Source of the DNA: [Leptolyngbya] sp. PCC 7376
GTDB taxonomy: Bacteria; Cyanobacteriota; Cyanobacteriia; Cyanobacteriales; MRBY01
NCBI RefSeq assembly: GCF_000316605.1
Contig: NC_019683.1
Coordinates: forward strand, 4,138,036 to 4,202,035
Direction: 5' to 3'
Length of the DNA stretch: 64,000 nucleotides
Shown here: one piece after another, positions 51,858 through 63,308 of the stretch
Numbering within the stretch: the stretch's first letter is position 1
Layout: each line of letters begins with the position of its first letter
Notes under the pieces: generated by a model
Told to the model about the DNA's origin: nothing
What the model saw: the letters and a program-made list of their open reading frames with translations, nothing else
Databases searched by the model: none
Position numbers and translations under genes: made by a program

Positions 51858-54800
51858 TACTCATATTCTGGAGAGAATGGAAATATAAATATATCGACTA
51901 TAACAGGAGATATTTCGACCGATTATATCTATCAATACTCTTATAGTGGTGAGAATGTGAACATAAAAATATCGACTATGACAGGAGATATTTTGACTGG
52001 TAATATTGAGCAATATCTTTATTATGGGAATAATGGAAATATAAATTTGTTGACTACAGTAGGAGACATTTCTACTAGTGAGATAAATCAATTTCTTTAT
52101 CATGGTGATAACGGAAATATAAATATATCAACAGTAACGGGAAACATCCAAACCGATAATGTGATCGGAGGTGAGATTAACGTATTTGCGTTATCCGGTG
52201 ATATCTCAATGGGTCAAGTTAATACCTCTTCTGAAAATGAACGCTTTAGTGATGTTCTTCGTAACAGCAATGATCTGAGTATATCGACACTGTCAGGGGA
52301 TATATTAATTGAATCAGTAAATTCCTCACTAGACACTTCTGAACTGTTTGAAGTCCCTCAATTCCACCCTCAAATAGTTAAAGGGGGAGATATAAATATA
52401 TCAACTAATACAGGTAGTATATTTGTGGGGAATATTCTTTCTTTTTTACTTTCAAATATTAATATTAATGGAGGTGGAGGGAATATCAACCTTTCGACAA
52501 TTAATGGAGGCATAGTAACAGGTGATGTTTTTTCTGCTGCAATTTCTTCACGAGGTATTTCTCGGAGTAATGGAGGTAAAATCTCGATATTGACAAATAT
52601 TGGGGATGTCAAAACAGGTTTTATCAGTTCTGATTCTATAGCTGCTACAAGCTCTGACTCTACTATTATTCTTGATCCTGATTTTGATCCTAATTTTAAT
52701 CCCAATTTCCCTAATTCTAACTTCTTTGTTGTTTCACCTTCAGGAGATGCTGGAGATATTCAGATATCTACATTTAACGGAGATATTACATCAAAAGCTA
52801 TATCTGCCTCTTCTTTTTCATTATCTGATTTAGTACTATACAATTTAATGATGAGTGGTGCTTCTTTCCCTTTGGGAGATTCTGGAAATGGTGGAGATAT
52901 CTATCTGTCAATCAAAGAAAAAGGCGATATCTCAATTGTTGGTAGTGACAGAGGTTTTCAAGGGGATTTAGCCCCTATTGTATCTTCTTTATTGAGAAGT
53001 GATGCTTTGCTCACTTCCAGTACATTTTCGACTTTCGGGGAATCTGGTTTTGGTGGAAATATTATAATTGAAACTCCGAATATACTAGAAAACGTTGAAA
53101 TTCTCACTCTTTCTTCTACGTCACAATCAGGAGCTGTAAGCATTTTGGGCAGTAACGACTTGGAACTAAATAATATCGATGTCGTTACAAGCAAACAATT
53201 AGAAATTAAATTAGGAAGTCAACCATTTGAAATTAAGTTCTCTGTAGATCTTGGTGGTTTAGGGCAGTCAGGAAATGTATTGATTGAGAGTTTGGGCAAT
53301 ATAAATTTAATTGATAGCTCCATTACCAGTGAGAGTAATAGTAGTAAGCCAGCAGGAAATGTAAATATAATTAGTCCAAAAACTATTACTCTAGCTAGAA
53401 GCTCAGTAATCAGTGATAGTAACGATTTTGGTGATGCCGGAAATATCCAATTTGATACATCAACTCTGAATATTTTAGAAGGGAGTAGAGTTCTTGCTCA
53501 AACTAATGGATTAGGCGATGGCGGCACAATAACTATTAATGCTTCAAGCGACGTCAATCTAGGTCGTGGAGTACAAGATTTCTCTCCAATACTTTCTGTA
53601 GAAACATCTGGTGCTGGAAAAGCTGGAGATATCATTGTAAATACTCCTGTCTTAAATGTTTTTGATACAGCACGAGTCACAGCGACAGCAACCGAAAACT
53701 CTTCAAGTCGAGAAGGAGGTGGCAGTATTCGATTGAATTCTGACCAAATGAATTTGAGAGGAGAAGTAGGCATATTTGCTGAAACACAGGGAGAATCTCC
53801 AGCAGGAATATTAGCCTTAAAACCATATCAAAATAACCTTGATTTAAATGTAGAACTCTTCCCAAATTCAAAAATATCTGCCTCAACATCTGGTAGCGGA
53901 AGAGGAGGTGATTTAATAGTTTTAGCACCTAGGAATATTGAGATTAGTGGCGCCGGACTATTGTCAGCAGAAACATCTAGCACTGGTGATGCGGGTAATA
54001 TCAATATTACAAGTCAAAATCTTACGCTGAGTGAAGATGTAACTATATCAACTTCTACTGCTGGTTCAGGAAACGCCGGTAATATTAAGCTAACGGTTGC
54101 CGAAGATCTAAATATTCTAAATAGCAAAATTCTATCTAGTGCCTTACCCGAGTCCAGTGGCAATAGTGGCAACATAATTATCGACCCAATCAGTACAGTC
54201 TTAGACAATTCAGATATTGCAGTCAGTGCTCAAGGAAATGGTATTGGCGGAGGCATTGAATTAATATCAAATCGTTTATCACTCATCAACAACTCCAGAC
54301 TGAATGCAATAAGTGATCGTACTGACGCGGGTAATATCAATGTTTTTGTCCCCGAATATTTATTTCTAACAAGCGACAGTAATATCACGACTAATTCAGG
54401 TGACGATGGAGGCAATATAAATATCATTACTCCTTTTATTATCGCCCTACCCAATCAAGACAATAATATTGTGGCTGAAGCGATAGCTGGAAATGGAGGT
54501 AAGATCAATATTTTTTCCAAAGCCTATGATTCAGTTTCTCTATTCGGGATTGAATTTACAGGAGAAGACATAGCCCTTAGAAACGATATTTCTGCAAAAT
54601 CAGACTTAGGAGTAGATGGGGAAGTCCTCATTAGCCTTCCAGAAATTGATGAAACAGCAGGTCTTAATGAATTACCTGCGGACTTAGTTGATGCAGAAGA
54701 CTTAGTGGGTTTACATGGCTGTGCGGTTGAAGATGAAAAAATTGCTGGTGGCAGTGATTTAACTCTCATTGGAAAAGGAGGCCTATCAAATAAACCTGAG

Positions 54801-55049
54801 GGAAATGTGGGTATCTCTTCACCGATACTGATTTATTTAGGTAATCCCGATAATATTCAAGAAATAGCTGATTCTCAGACATCACCTGTAGCCGCTCAAA
54901 ACTCTTCTGTAGTCCCCAAAACGGCCCGAGGCTGGCAACAGCTAGAAGATGGGACTCTTCTATTGACGTTTGATATGCCTTCGTCGGAATCCCAAACTGT
55001 ACAAAATTCACTTCCTAAACACCCTTATTGCGTTGCACAGGAGAACTAG
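51858..55049 (+). pseudogene. FHA2, 3' part (beta-helix and C-terminal domain)
   Basis: Resumes in frame after IS630 as YSYSGENGNINISTITGDIS and continues for over 1000 codons of Asn/Ser-rich solenoid repeats to GLHGCAVEDEKIAGGSDLTL and GKGGL, the same ending as FHA1. The stop at 55049 is three bases from the CHAT gene start, so the two were one transcription unit. Without signal peptide and secretion domain it cannot be exported as such. Confidence 0.85.
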
Positions 55050-55052
55050 AAA

Positions 55053-57629
55053 ATGAAACCACAATTTTTCCTTTTCCTTACTTTCCTGAGCTTTGTCCCA
55101 CTTCAAATTCGACCGAGCATTGCCGCAACAATAGATACTAGTAATGGCTTATCCGCCATCAATATCAACTCAGATCAACAGCAACCCAATACCGGAGAGA
55201 CTGTTGCGGACTGGCAGACATGGCGAGACACAGCGCTTTACTATGCCAAAACTGGCGAATTAGATAAGGCAAAAAAAGCATTACAAGAAAGCGAAGCTCT
55301 CCTCACAATCGCGGAAGGTGAGGATAAATTCAATCATTTACATGCTCATATCCTCGATGTCGATGCATACATAAGTATGCTGCAAGGCAATAATACTGAG
55401 GCTCTAGAAACATGGAAAAAGACAGCTGCTATTTATCGTCAAGCTGGAGATAACAATGCTCTCTCCCTTGCTGTACTGAATCAGATTCAAGCCTTACAAA
55501 ATCTTGGGTATTATCACCAAGCCGAAAAACAGATAAAGCTAAACTATGAATGGCTCAAACAACAGTCCGATAATGCGACAAAGGTTAAAGCAATACAAAC
55601 TTTTGGAGATATCGAGTCCCGCCTCAATCGTTACGAGAAAGCGATCATCAAATTAGAAGAAGCACAATCGATTGCTAAAAACAATAACTATGTGGAGCTT
55701 TTACCGGAACTTGCATTGAATTTAGGCAATGCTTATCAGTCACTCGGAAATATAGAACAAAGTAAGGGAGAAGCATATAAAGCAACAAACAATGGAAAAG
55801 TCGGTGAAGTGGCTAAGAAAAAATTTGTTTTAGCAGAAGAGAAATACACTGCAGCAATTGAGCAATACCAACACATTCCCACAAACACCATATTTGGCGT
55901 GCAAGCTCAGATTAATATCCTTGGGTTATTGCAAAATAAAGCAGATGAAATTGACATTACGACTAATACGACCCGAGAGCAAATTGAGCAGATCCAGGAA
56001 AGTCTTAAAGTACTTCCACCCACTCGTCCCGTGCTTTATGCTCGTATCAACTTTGTCCGTCGTCTTTTCTCAGAACCAACGTCCAATAGCGATCTGATCC
56101 AACAGCAACTCACCACTACTTATAAGCAAGCGATTCAATTAGGCGATATCCGCTCAAAATCCCATGTCCTAGGACTCCTCGGGAAACTGTATCTCACAGG
56201 AAATCGTCTCATAGAAGCCAAAAAACTGACTAACGAAGCGATCGCCATCTTACCAGTTGGCTCAGAAGATTTACGTTATCAATGGCAATGGCAACTTGGC
56301 AAAATATATCGTCAACAAGATAACAACATCGAGGCGATTATCGCTTATAAAGGAGCATTTGATAATCTCCAGGAGATTCGGAGTGAACTCATCGCTGTTA
56401 CCTCTGACACTAGATTTTCTTTTAACGAGGAGATTGAACCGGTTTATCGAGAGTTTATTGACTTACTCCTCACTCCAGATGCTGGCCAAGCAAAACCATC
56501 CCAAGAAAATTTGCTTCAAGCTCGGACTGTACTTGAAGCTCTTCAGCTCGCTGAACTAGATAACTTTTTTCGCGATGCATGTATCCCATTCCAAGAAGAA
56601 GAAATTGATAAAATCATTGACCAGAATGAATTAGGTGCAGCCGTTATCTACCCAATCATTCTTAGCGATCGCCTAGCCGTCATCACTTCCTTCCCCAACG
56701 GCACGCTCGACTATAAAAGCACCTCGGTTAAATCAGAAAGACTTGAATTAGTAATCCAAGAGATGCGAGCTTCTCTCAGTCGAGCCTACCCTACGGAAAA
56801 GCGAATAGAAATTTCTTTATTGTTTTATCAGAGTTTAATAAAGCCTTTTGAAAATGAATTCCAAGACCAAGAAGTCACCAGCCTAGTCTTTGTTCTTGAT
56901 GGTAGTCTGCGAAATATTCCTATGGCAGCGCTCCATGATGGCGAAAAATATCTCATCGAAAAATATGCGATTGCCCTCACTCCTGGCTTAAAGCTACTTC
57001 AATCCCCAGAATTATCGTCGCAACAACTGCAACAAGTCATTCTCGGAGGGATAAGTAAATCAACACCAAATAGTCCTCCCCTCCCTGATGTTACAAAGGA
57101 AGTTGAGCAAATCAGTGCTCGTACCGAAGAGCAACTACTCTTAAATGAAGCATTAACAGAAAAAGCCTTTGGTGAATTGGTGAAGAATCTGAATTACCCA
57201 ATCGTTCATCTCGCTACTCATGGAGAATTTAGTTCTAGTCCCGAAGGAACATTTTTGCGAATGTGGGATCAAGAACTTTCGATTTTAGAACTTAGGACAT
57301 TGCTTGAACAACGAAATCGTCCTGATAGAATTCCTATTGAAATGATGGTTCTAAGTGCTTGTCAAACTGCTGCAGGCGATAAAAGAGCAGCTCTTGGTTT
57401 AGCCGGATTATCAGTTCGCTCAGGTGTTCGAACTACTGTCGCAACCCTATGGTCAGTGAATGATCAATCCACAGCCAAATTTATGGGCATATTTTATGAT
57501 GCTCTCCAAGACCCAACTTTGAATAAATCTGATGCACTACGCTACGCACAACTTGAACTGCTCAAAGATTCTAATTTCCGACATCCTTATTATTGGGCAC
57601 CATTTGTAATGATTGGGAACTGGTTTTAG
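55053..57629 (+). CDS. Secreted TPR-CHAT caspase-like protein, 858 aa
   Basis: A signal peptide (MKPQFFLFLTFLSFVPLQIR..SIA) leads to a helical TPR-type region (e.g. WRDTALYYAKTGELDKAKKA, LALNLGNAYQSLGNIEQSKG) to about residue 500, then a CHAT domain from ~530. The catalytic dyad is visible as His723 in VHLATHGEF and Cys770 in VLSACQTAAG; the closing motif YYWAPFVMIG is typical. CHAT is a separase/caspase relative that cleaves protein substrates, and some are effectors switched on by partner proteins. Export and the 3-base spacing after FHA2 point to a substrate or partner outside the cytoplasm, possibly an FHA protein; this is inference. Confidence 0.9.
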   Translation: MKPQFFLFLTFLSFVPLQIRPSIAATIDTSNGLSAININSDQQQPNTGETVADWQTWRDTALYYAKTGELDKAKKALQESEALLTIAEGEDKFNHLHAHILDVDAYISMLQGNNTEALETWKKTAAIYRQAGDNNALSLAVLNQIQALQNLGYYHQAEKQIKLNYEWLKQQSDNATKVKAIQTFGDIESRLNRYEKAIIKLEEAQSIAKNNNYVELLPELALNLGNAYQSLGNIEQSKGEAYKATNNGKVGEVAKKKFVLAEEKYTAAIEQYQHIPTNTIFGVQAQINILGLLQNKADEIDITTNTTREQIEQIQESLKVLPPTRPVLYARINFVRRLFSEPTSNSDLIQQQLTTTYKQAIQLGDIRSKSHVLGLLGKLYLTGNRLIEAKKLTNEAIAILPVGSEDLRYQWQWQLGKIYRQQDNNIEAIIAYKGAFDNLQEIRSELIAVTSDTRFSFNEEIEPVYREFIDLLLTPDAGQAKPSQENLLQARTVLEALQLAELDNFFRDACIPFQEEEIDKIIDQNELGAAVIYPIILSDRLAVITSFPNGTLDYKSTSVKSERLELVIQEMRASLSRAYPTEKRIEISLLFYQSLIKPFENEFQDQEVTSLVFVLDGSLRNIPMAALHDGEKYLIEKYAIALTPGLKLLQSPELSSQQLQQVILGGISKSTPNSPPLPDVTKEVEQISARTEEQLLLNEALTEKAFGELVKNLNYPIVHLATHGEFSSSPEGTFLRMWDQELSILELRTLLEQRNRPDRIPIEMMVLSACQTAAGDKRAALGLAGLSVRSGVRTTVATLWSVNDQSTAKFMGIFYDALQDPTLNKSDALRYAQLELLKDSNFRHPYYWAPFVMIGNWF

Positions 57630-57774
57630 ATTTTTATTAGAAGAAATTATTAAGGTATTTAAATATTAGAATGATTCTCTAATGCAATTAGTCTATAGAG
57701 TGGGAACAATCTTAATATGTAGCAAAGCTTGAATAGCCTACTATCTAGTACAATCTGAAATCTCCGTTGAAACT
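57630..57774 (+). other. Intergenic spacer before DUF928 gene
   Basis: 145 bases, AT-rich. No clear terminator or Shine-Dalgarno. It could carry a secondary promoter; otherwise nothing specific is seen. Confidence 0.3.
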
Positions 57775-58578
57775 ATGATATCCCTGTTTAATTCATATAT
57801 TCCAAAAAGTTTATTGATGGGACTCGTCTGTACTATATCCATTTGGGGATATAACTTACATAGTAGCTATGCCCAGGATTCAATTTTTTTATCAAAATAC
57901 GGTTTTGCTCCGACTAAGCCTGTTAAAAAAGGAGATATTGGAGGTGTTGGGGGGGCCTCACGAGGTGAATGTCACTATCAGACAATCATGCTTGAACATG
58001 GTTATACTTCCACCATTCAAGAAAACCCGACATTTTGGGTTTATATCAGGAATCTTCAACAAGAAAATCAACAGTTAGCTGTGCAAGTAAATTTACGCCT
58101 CACACCTCTAGATGCAGAAAACGAAAACAGCTCTAATATTTCTGATATAGATAAGCCTACTAATTTTGAGAACATTGGGATTAATGTTTTTCCTGAAATT
58201 GTGACAAAGCCATATACACTGTCTGAAAATGGATTGATTTCTTTGCAAATCCCTTCTGATAAAGGATTACTAGTCAACAAAAAGTATCAATGGGAAATCC
58301 AAATTCTATGTGGCGCGACTCATGAAGACATTGCAAAAATACCAAAAAACACAAATATTGTAGGAGATTTTGGAGTTATTCATCGAATACCGGATGGTGG
58401 AATATCAAATAACCTTCAAGGATATCTGGAAAATGGTATTTGGATAGATACTATTAATGCTCTAATTGATCTAAAAAGTTCGCCAGATCATAGCACTATC
58501 TCGAACCAAGAAACTTTGTTGGAAGAGTGGGAAAACTATATTCAAAATCTAGAAAAAAAGTTATCTCCATCTCAATAG
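57775..58578 (+). CDS. DUF928 domain protein, exported
   Basis: 267 aa from ATG 57775. A hydrophobic leader (LLMGLVCTISIWGYN..SYAQ) is followed by Gly-rich GGVGGASRGEC, the DUF928 hallmark, and PTFWVYIRN, KYQWEIQILCG and TINALIDLK. Two Cys (ASRGEC, ILCG) could form a disulfide outside the cytoplasm. The family occurs in cyanobacteria next to CHAT and CHASE2 genes, and its function is unknown. Presumably periplasmic. Confidence 0.88.
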   Translation: MISLFNSYIPKSLLMGLVCTISIWGYNLHSSYAQDSIFLSKYGFAPTKPVKKGDIGGVGGASRGECHYQTIMLEHGYTSTIQENPTFWVYIRNLQQENQQLAVQVNLRLTPLDAENENSSNISDIDKPTNFENIGINVFPEIVTKPYTLSENGLISLQIPSDKGLLVNKKYQWEIQILCGATHEDIAKIPKNTNIVGDFGVIHRIPDGGISNNLQGYLENGIWIDTINALIDLKSSPDHSTISNQETLLEEWENYIQNLEKKLSPSQ

Positions 58579-58665
58579 TATATTTTTCGATGCACCAGTC
58601 ACCGATATTCATGTCTATTAAAAATATTTTGGATTCTAATTTAAAGCTCTATGTTTTAAAGTCTT

Positions 58666-60924
58666 ATGATAGTAAAACTATTTTTGTTTTTAAAATCCAG
58701 AAATTTACGTATTATTGCTGTTAATAGTTTGCTGTCAACGCTAGTTATAATAATTCTCAGCTCTAATGGAGCCTTAGAATTGGCAGAATTACATTTTTTT
58801 GATCACTTAGTTCAGAAAAGACCTGAACGTAGTATTGATCCCAATATAGTACTGGTAGGCATCACAGAATCAGATATAAAATATTTAAACGGTTGGCCAG
58901 TATCTGATCTTAAACTAACTCAGATTTTGACAAACATCAAAAAGCAAAATCCAAGGGTTATTGGATTAAATTTATATAGAGATATTCCTGTAATGGATGG
59001 CTATGATACCTTAGCTGACTTTTTCAGAAATACTAATAATATTATTGGCGTTGAATACTTAGATGAGTTCCCTCATCATATTGAGCCTCCAGTAGTTCTT
59101 AAAGAAAAGAAACTGGTAGGGATATCTAATTTTATTACTGACAGAGATTCCTCAGTTAGGCGTTATTTTCTTACTGTCTCTGTCAAAAGCGATGATAACA
59201 ACCCAAAAATGAGCTTGGCTGTGATGCTTGCTTTTCGTTTTTTAGAAGAAGAAGATATTCAACTTAAGGCAGTCCCTAATACCAAATCTTCGTATCAATT
59301 AGGGGAGAGTATTTTTCATTTATTTAAAGAAAATGATGGTGGATATGCTCAAAAAAAAATTTATGGCAGCCAAATTTTAATAAATTATCGAGGTAACTCG
59401 TGTGAGAAAGTCGAACAATGTAAATTTCCTATCGTATCGGTAGAAGATATTCTAGAAGAACGAATAGACTCGGATTTTCTTGAGAATAAAGTTGTTATTT
59501 TAGGACCTTTTGCTTCTAGTCTTAGCGACTCGCATAGTACACCTTATACTAATAGTAATCAAAATTTATTCTCAGGTATTGAAATCCATGCTCATGTCAC
59601 AAGTCAATTGATTGATGCAGCATTAAAAGGGGATGTTTTATTTCGGACATGGCATGAATTTTCAGAATGGGGTTGGCTGTTTTTATGGGCAATTCTAGGC
59701 TCAAGCTTTGGTCTCTATGCAACAAAAAGAAGGTTGGCTTTATTATTATTTATACCATTGTCATTGTCATCGTATGGAATAACCTATTGGCTTTTTCTTG
59801 AAAATATTTGGATTCCTTTTGTTGCTCCCTTTTCTAGCTTTACTCTAGCTATTGTCTCTAGCACGGCATTTATTGGAAGACTAGCAGGAAAAATTCGTAA
59901 TACCTTTGGGCGATATTTAAGTGACGAAATCGTGGAGACTTTACTGGATAAACCTGGTGGTCTAAATTTGGGTGGTGAACGACGAACTATTACAATTCTA
60001 ACTTCAGATCTTCGAGGTTTTACTAGTTTCTCTGAATGTCATGATCCAGAAGAAGTTATTGAAGTCCTCAATTTATATTTAGGAAAAATGGCTGATGTAA
60101 TTACTAGATATTCAGGGACGATTGATGAATTTATGGGAGATGGGATCTTAGTTTTATTTGGGGCTCCTATTGAGCGTGATGATGATCCGGAAAGGGCGAT
60201 CGCCTGTGCTATTTCTATGCAACAAGCTTTAGATAAAGTTAATGAGAAGATTATAGCAATGAATCTAAGACCTCTTGAAATGGGTATAGGAATAAATACA
60301 GGAGAAGTGTTAGTTGGTAATATTGGTTCAAAGAAACGATCAAAATATGGTGTTGTTGGTAATCAAGTCAATCTGACTTATCGTATAGAATCCTATACTT
60401 TAGGAGGCCAAATCCTCATTTCAGAGAATACTTACAAAAGTATAAAGGAACAAGACCAACTAATGATTCTTGGTTATGAGCAAGTCACGCCTAAAGGAAT
60501 AACAAAAACGCTCACAATCTATGAAGTTGGTGGGATTAGAGGAAAATATGATCTCGATTTATCACAGCGAATTATACCCCGTGAAGTCAAAGTATTAAGA
60601 CCTATACCCAAAGTAATACCTATTAATTTTTATTTTGTTGAAGGTAAGGACATTGAAGAGCAGCCTCACTTAGCATATATCCAAAAACTATCTGAGCATG
60701 AAGCATATTTACTCTTATCCAATTTTGAATTATTACTTCCCGAACCATTTTCAAATCTAAAACTCAATTTTTTTCCAGCAAATCCCCATAGTATCAAAGG
60801 TGATATTTACGCCAAAGTCCTAAAAAATGAAAGTCTAATTGCGCCACAATTTCATATAAGCTTCACTTCACTTCCTCAAGAAATTTATGGCGAGTTCTTG
60901 AAGATTATAAAATGTCATATTTGA
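58666..60924 (+). CDS. CHASE2 - class III nucleotide cyclase, 752 aa
   Basis: An N-terminal membrane helix, an extracytoplasmic CHASE2 sensor (IVLVGITESDIKYLNGWPVS to about residue 320), a cluster of hydrophobic segments (~330-400) and a cytoplasmic cyclase. Metal-binding Asp448 (TSDLRGF) and Asp492 (FMGDGI) are present, as are the transition-state Asn and Arg in VNLTYR. At the purine-selecting site Glu488 (IDEFMGD) replaces the Lys of adenylyl cyclases, and VVGNQVN has Asn where Asp is usual, so GTP use or altered specificity is possible. A C-terminal ~100-aa domain (FISFTSLP-like end) may be a degenerate PilZ-type domain, with low certainty. It likely converts an envelope signal into cAMP or cGMP. 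Confidence 0.9.
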   Translation: MIVKLFLFLKSRNLRIIAVNSLLSTLVIIILSSNGALELAELHFFDHLVQKRPERSIDPNIVLVGITESDIKYLNGWPVSDLKLTQILTNIKKQNPRVIGLNLYRDIPVMDGYDTLADFFRNTNNIIGVEYLDEFPHHIEPPVVLKEKKLVGISNFITDRDSSVRRYFLTVSVKSDDNNPKMSLAVMLAFRFLEEEDIQLKAVPNTKSSYQLGESIFHLFKENDGGYAQKKIYGSQILINYRGNSCEKVEQCKFPIVSVEDILEERIDSDFLENKVVILGPFASSLSDSHSTPYTNSNQNLFSGIEIHAHVTSQLIDAALKGDVLFRTWHEFSEWGWLFLWAILGSSFGLYATKRRLALLLFIPLSLSSYGITYWLFLENIWIPFVAPFSSFTLAIVSSTAFIGRLAGKIRNTFGRYLSDEIVETLLDKPGGLNLGGERRTITILTSDLRGFTSFSECHDPEEVIEVLNLYLGKMADVITRYSGTIDEFMGDGILVLFGAPIERDDDPERAIACAISMQQALDKVNEKIIAMNLRPLEMGIGINTGEVLVGNIGSKKRSKYGVVGNQVNLTYRIESYTLGGQILISENTYKSIKEQDQLMILGYEQVTPKGITKTLTIYEVGGIRGKYDLDLSQRIIPREVKVLRPIPKVIPINFYFVEGKDIEEQPHLAYIQKLSEHEAYLLLSNFELLLPEPFSNLKLNFFPANPHSIKGDIYAKVLKNESLIAPQFHISFTSLPQEIYGEFLKIIKCHI

Positions 60925-61118
60925 CAACTTTTTAATATCATATTTTTTAAAATAAAAACAGTTTAGTTATCTAGAACTATATGCATTGCTTCATGACTTT
61001 TTTTGACTATAAGCCAAGAAAATACTTCAATATCAATATTTATTTTGGTTGATTAAAGGTTTCCGATAAAGCTTTTATATTGGTTGGTAAATGCCTTATT
61101 TTTCTTGAGCCAACTCCT
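60925..61118 (+). promoter_or_regulatory. FHA3 leader, conserved with FHA2
   Basis: Contains the same two blocks as the FHA2 leader: TTCAATATCAATATTTATT (61026-61044) and CTTTTATATTGGTTG (61072-61086). The first codons of both genes are alike as well (MKSSTIFAT). The promoter-like module and signal peptide appear to have been copied together. Confidence 0.55.
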
Positions 61119-63263
61119 ATGAAAAGCTCTACCATCTTCGCGACTGGGGCGATCTCCGTCTCTTGCTCTCTCTCTCTTCTACCTCTTTCAATTTCTGCGC
61201 AGCTTATACCAGATGCAACTTTGGGTTTAGAAAGTTCCGTAGTGAATCGCATTGATGCTACTAGGCAAGAGATTGGTGGTGGTGCACTCAGACAAACCAA
61301 TCTTTTTCATAGTTTTCAAGAGTTTAATGTTCCAGCATTGGAGGAAGTTTATTTCGTTCCTGAAGCGTCTGTGCTCAATATTTTCACACGAGTAACAGGT
61401 AATAATTCCTCAGATATCCTCGGTAAGCTTGGGGTGTATGGTAGCCCAAATCTATTTCTAGTTAATCCGAATGGAATTTATTTTGGAGCAGATGCAAGTT
61501 TAGATATATTAGGTTCTTTTACAGCGTCAACAACAAGCAATATTCTGACAGAAGATGGTTTTGTCAGTATCAGTACTGCAACAAAAAATGAGTTGTTGAC
61601 AGTCAATCCTAATGCTTTATTCAATAATGCATTCAGAGATTATCAGGGTGATATAGTTAATGCCGCAAATTTGGCGGTTGGGACTAATCAATCTCTAACC
61701 TTACAAGGGAATCAAGTTTCTCATAGTGGCTCATTGACTTCAGCAGAAGGAACGGTCACTGTTCTGGGAAGTGATGTTGTTCTAGATGATGCCATTATTA
61801 ATGTTTCAGGTATCAATGGTGGAGATATTTATGTTCTAGGTGCTGATACGGTTCAAGTATCGAGTGCTTCGATTTTGGATGCTTCGGGAACAATTGATGG
61901 CGGTTTTATTGAGACTTCAGCACCGATCATAAATGTGACGGGACTAATTGATACCAGAGGAGAAATCGGAATTACAGGAACCTGGCTATTAGACCCAGTA
62001 GATATTCTGATTGATACAGCTTTGGCTGGCACAATCACCTCTAATTTAGCTTCAAGTAATGTTGAGGTTTCGACTCAGGGAGCAGGTAATGTAACGGGTA
62101 CTGCTGTTTCATTTCCGGTTAGCAATGGTGACATCACACTCAATTCAAATGTTTCAAATCCGAATAGTAAGAATTCTCTAACACTAACTGGTAGAAGATT
62201 TATTCATGATTCTGGAAGTTTTGAGCTTGGTGGAGATTTAGTTTTTAATCTTAATGCAGTTAATTCGGAGATAAATCCTCCTTCAAACTCTATTAATAAT
62301 GCCATCAATTCGATAGGTAATATAGCAGGAAAATCAACTATTAATTTACATGCTCCTGTAGGAGAAACTACAACTTTTGCGGGGAAAACTATAAACATCG
62401 ATAAAGATGTCACACTTCAAGCTGCAACTCCAGCAAACTTGACTTATGGAACTTTCTTCGTAGGAGTAGATGAAGTTCCTATTGAAGTAGTCACAGGAGT
62501 AGAAACCTCTATTATTTTGAGTGGGAAAGGCGATCAACGAGTTATCGATATTATTAATAATAGATCAACAATTAATATCAACGATGTAACAATTACACGC
62601 GGAGAAACTGGAGCTGAAGGAAATCCAGTTGTAACAAGTGGTGGCGGAATTAGAATAATACCTGAAAATATAGAAGATCTAACAACGCCTAAAAGTATAG
62701 TCAATATTAACAACTCCAACATTTCAGGTAATAGTGCTAATTATGGGGGGGGAATTGCCAATGCTGGTGGTGAAGTGAATCTCAACAATTCAGTTATCTC
62801 TAATAACTCTGCGTCTGGAGACAGCTTGAGAGGGGGTATAGGAGGCGGGATTATGAACTGGGTTTCTGGTGGAGGGGGAATTGGGGTTTTAAACTTTCGT
62901 GGCAAAGTAAATATTACGCACTCTACTATTTCTAATAATGCTGCAAGTGATGTAGGTGGGGGAATTGCCAACCTTGCGGAACTAGATCTTCGTCATTCAG
63001 TTGTCTCTGATAATGAAGCTGGTCCAGAGGGTCTCAGACCGGGCGGAGGGGGTATTACTAACAATAGTCTTGGAGATGCAGTTATCTCTCAATCGCTGAT
63101 CTCAGGCAACAAAGCTTTTGGATCTGGAGGGGGGATTTTTAATTTTTATGGAGAAGCAATCAGTCCTCCACTTCGTAGTTCAGTTTTTCTTAGTAATTCT
63201 ACTATCTCTAATAATTTAGCTTCTGAAAACGGAGGAGGAATTGCCAACTATTTATATGGAATA
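61119..63263 (+). pseudogene. FHA3, 5' part, interrupted by IS630
   Basis: ATG 61119 (MKSSTIFATGAISVSCSLSL) starts a signal peptide ending at SAQ. The secretion domain has FHSFQEFNVPALEEVYF, ILGKLGVYGSPNLFLVNPNG and IYFG. After ~300 residues it differs from FHA1/FHA2: a Pmp-like right-handed beta-helix with NNSNISGNSANYGGGIANAG repeats. The frame enters IS630 at 63264 after TA and stops within 18 bases. The rest of the gene lies beyond the window. Confidence 0.85.
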
Positions 63264-63308
63264 CAGCAAATTTCAGCCTAGCAAGGTGTATGAAGTAGTA
63301 TAGGTGAG

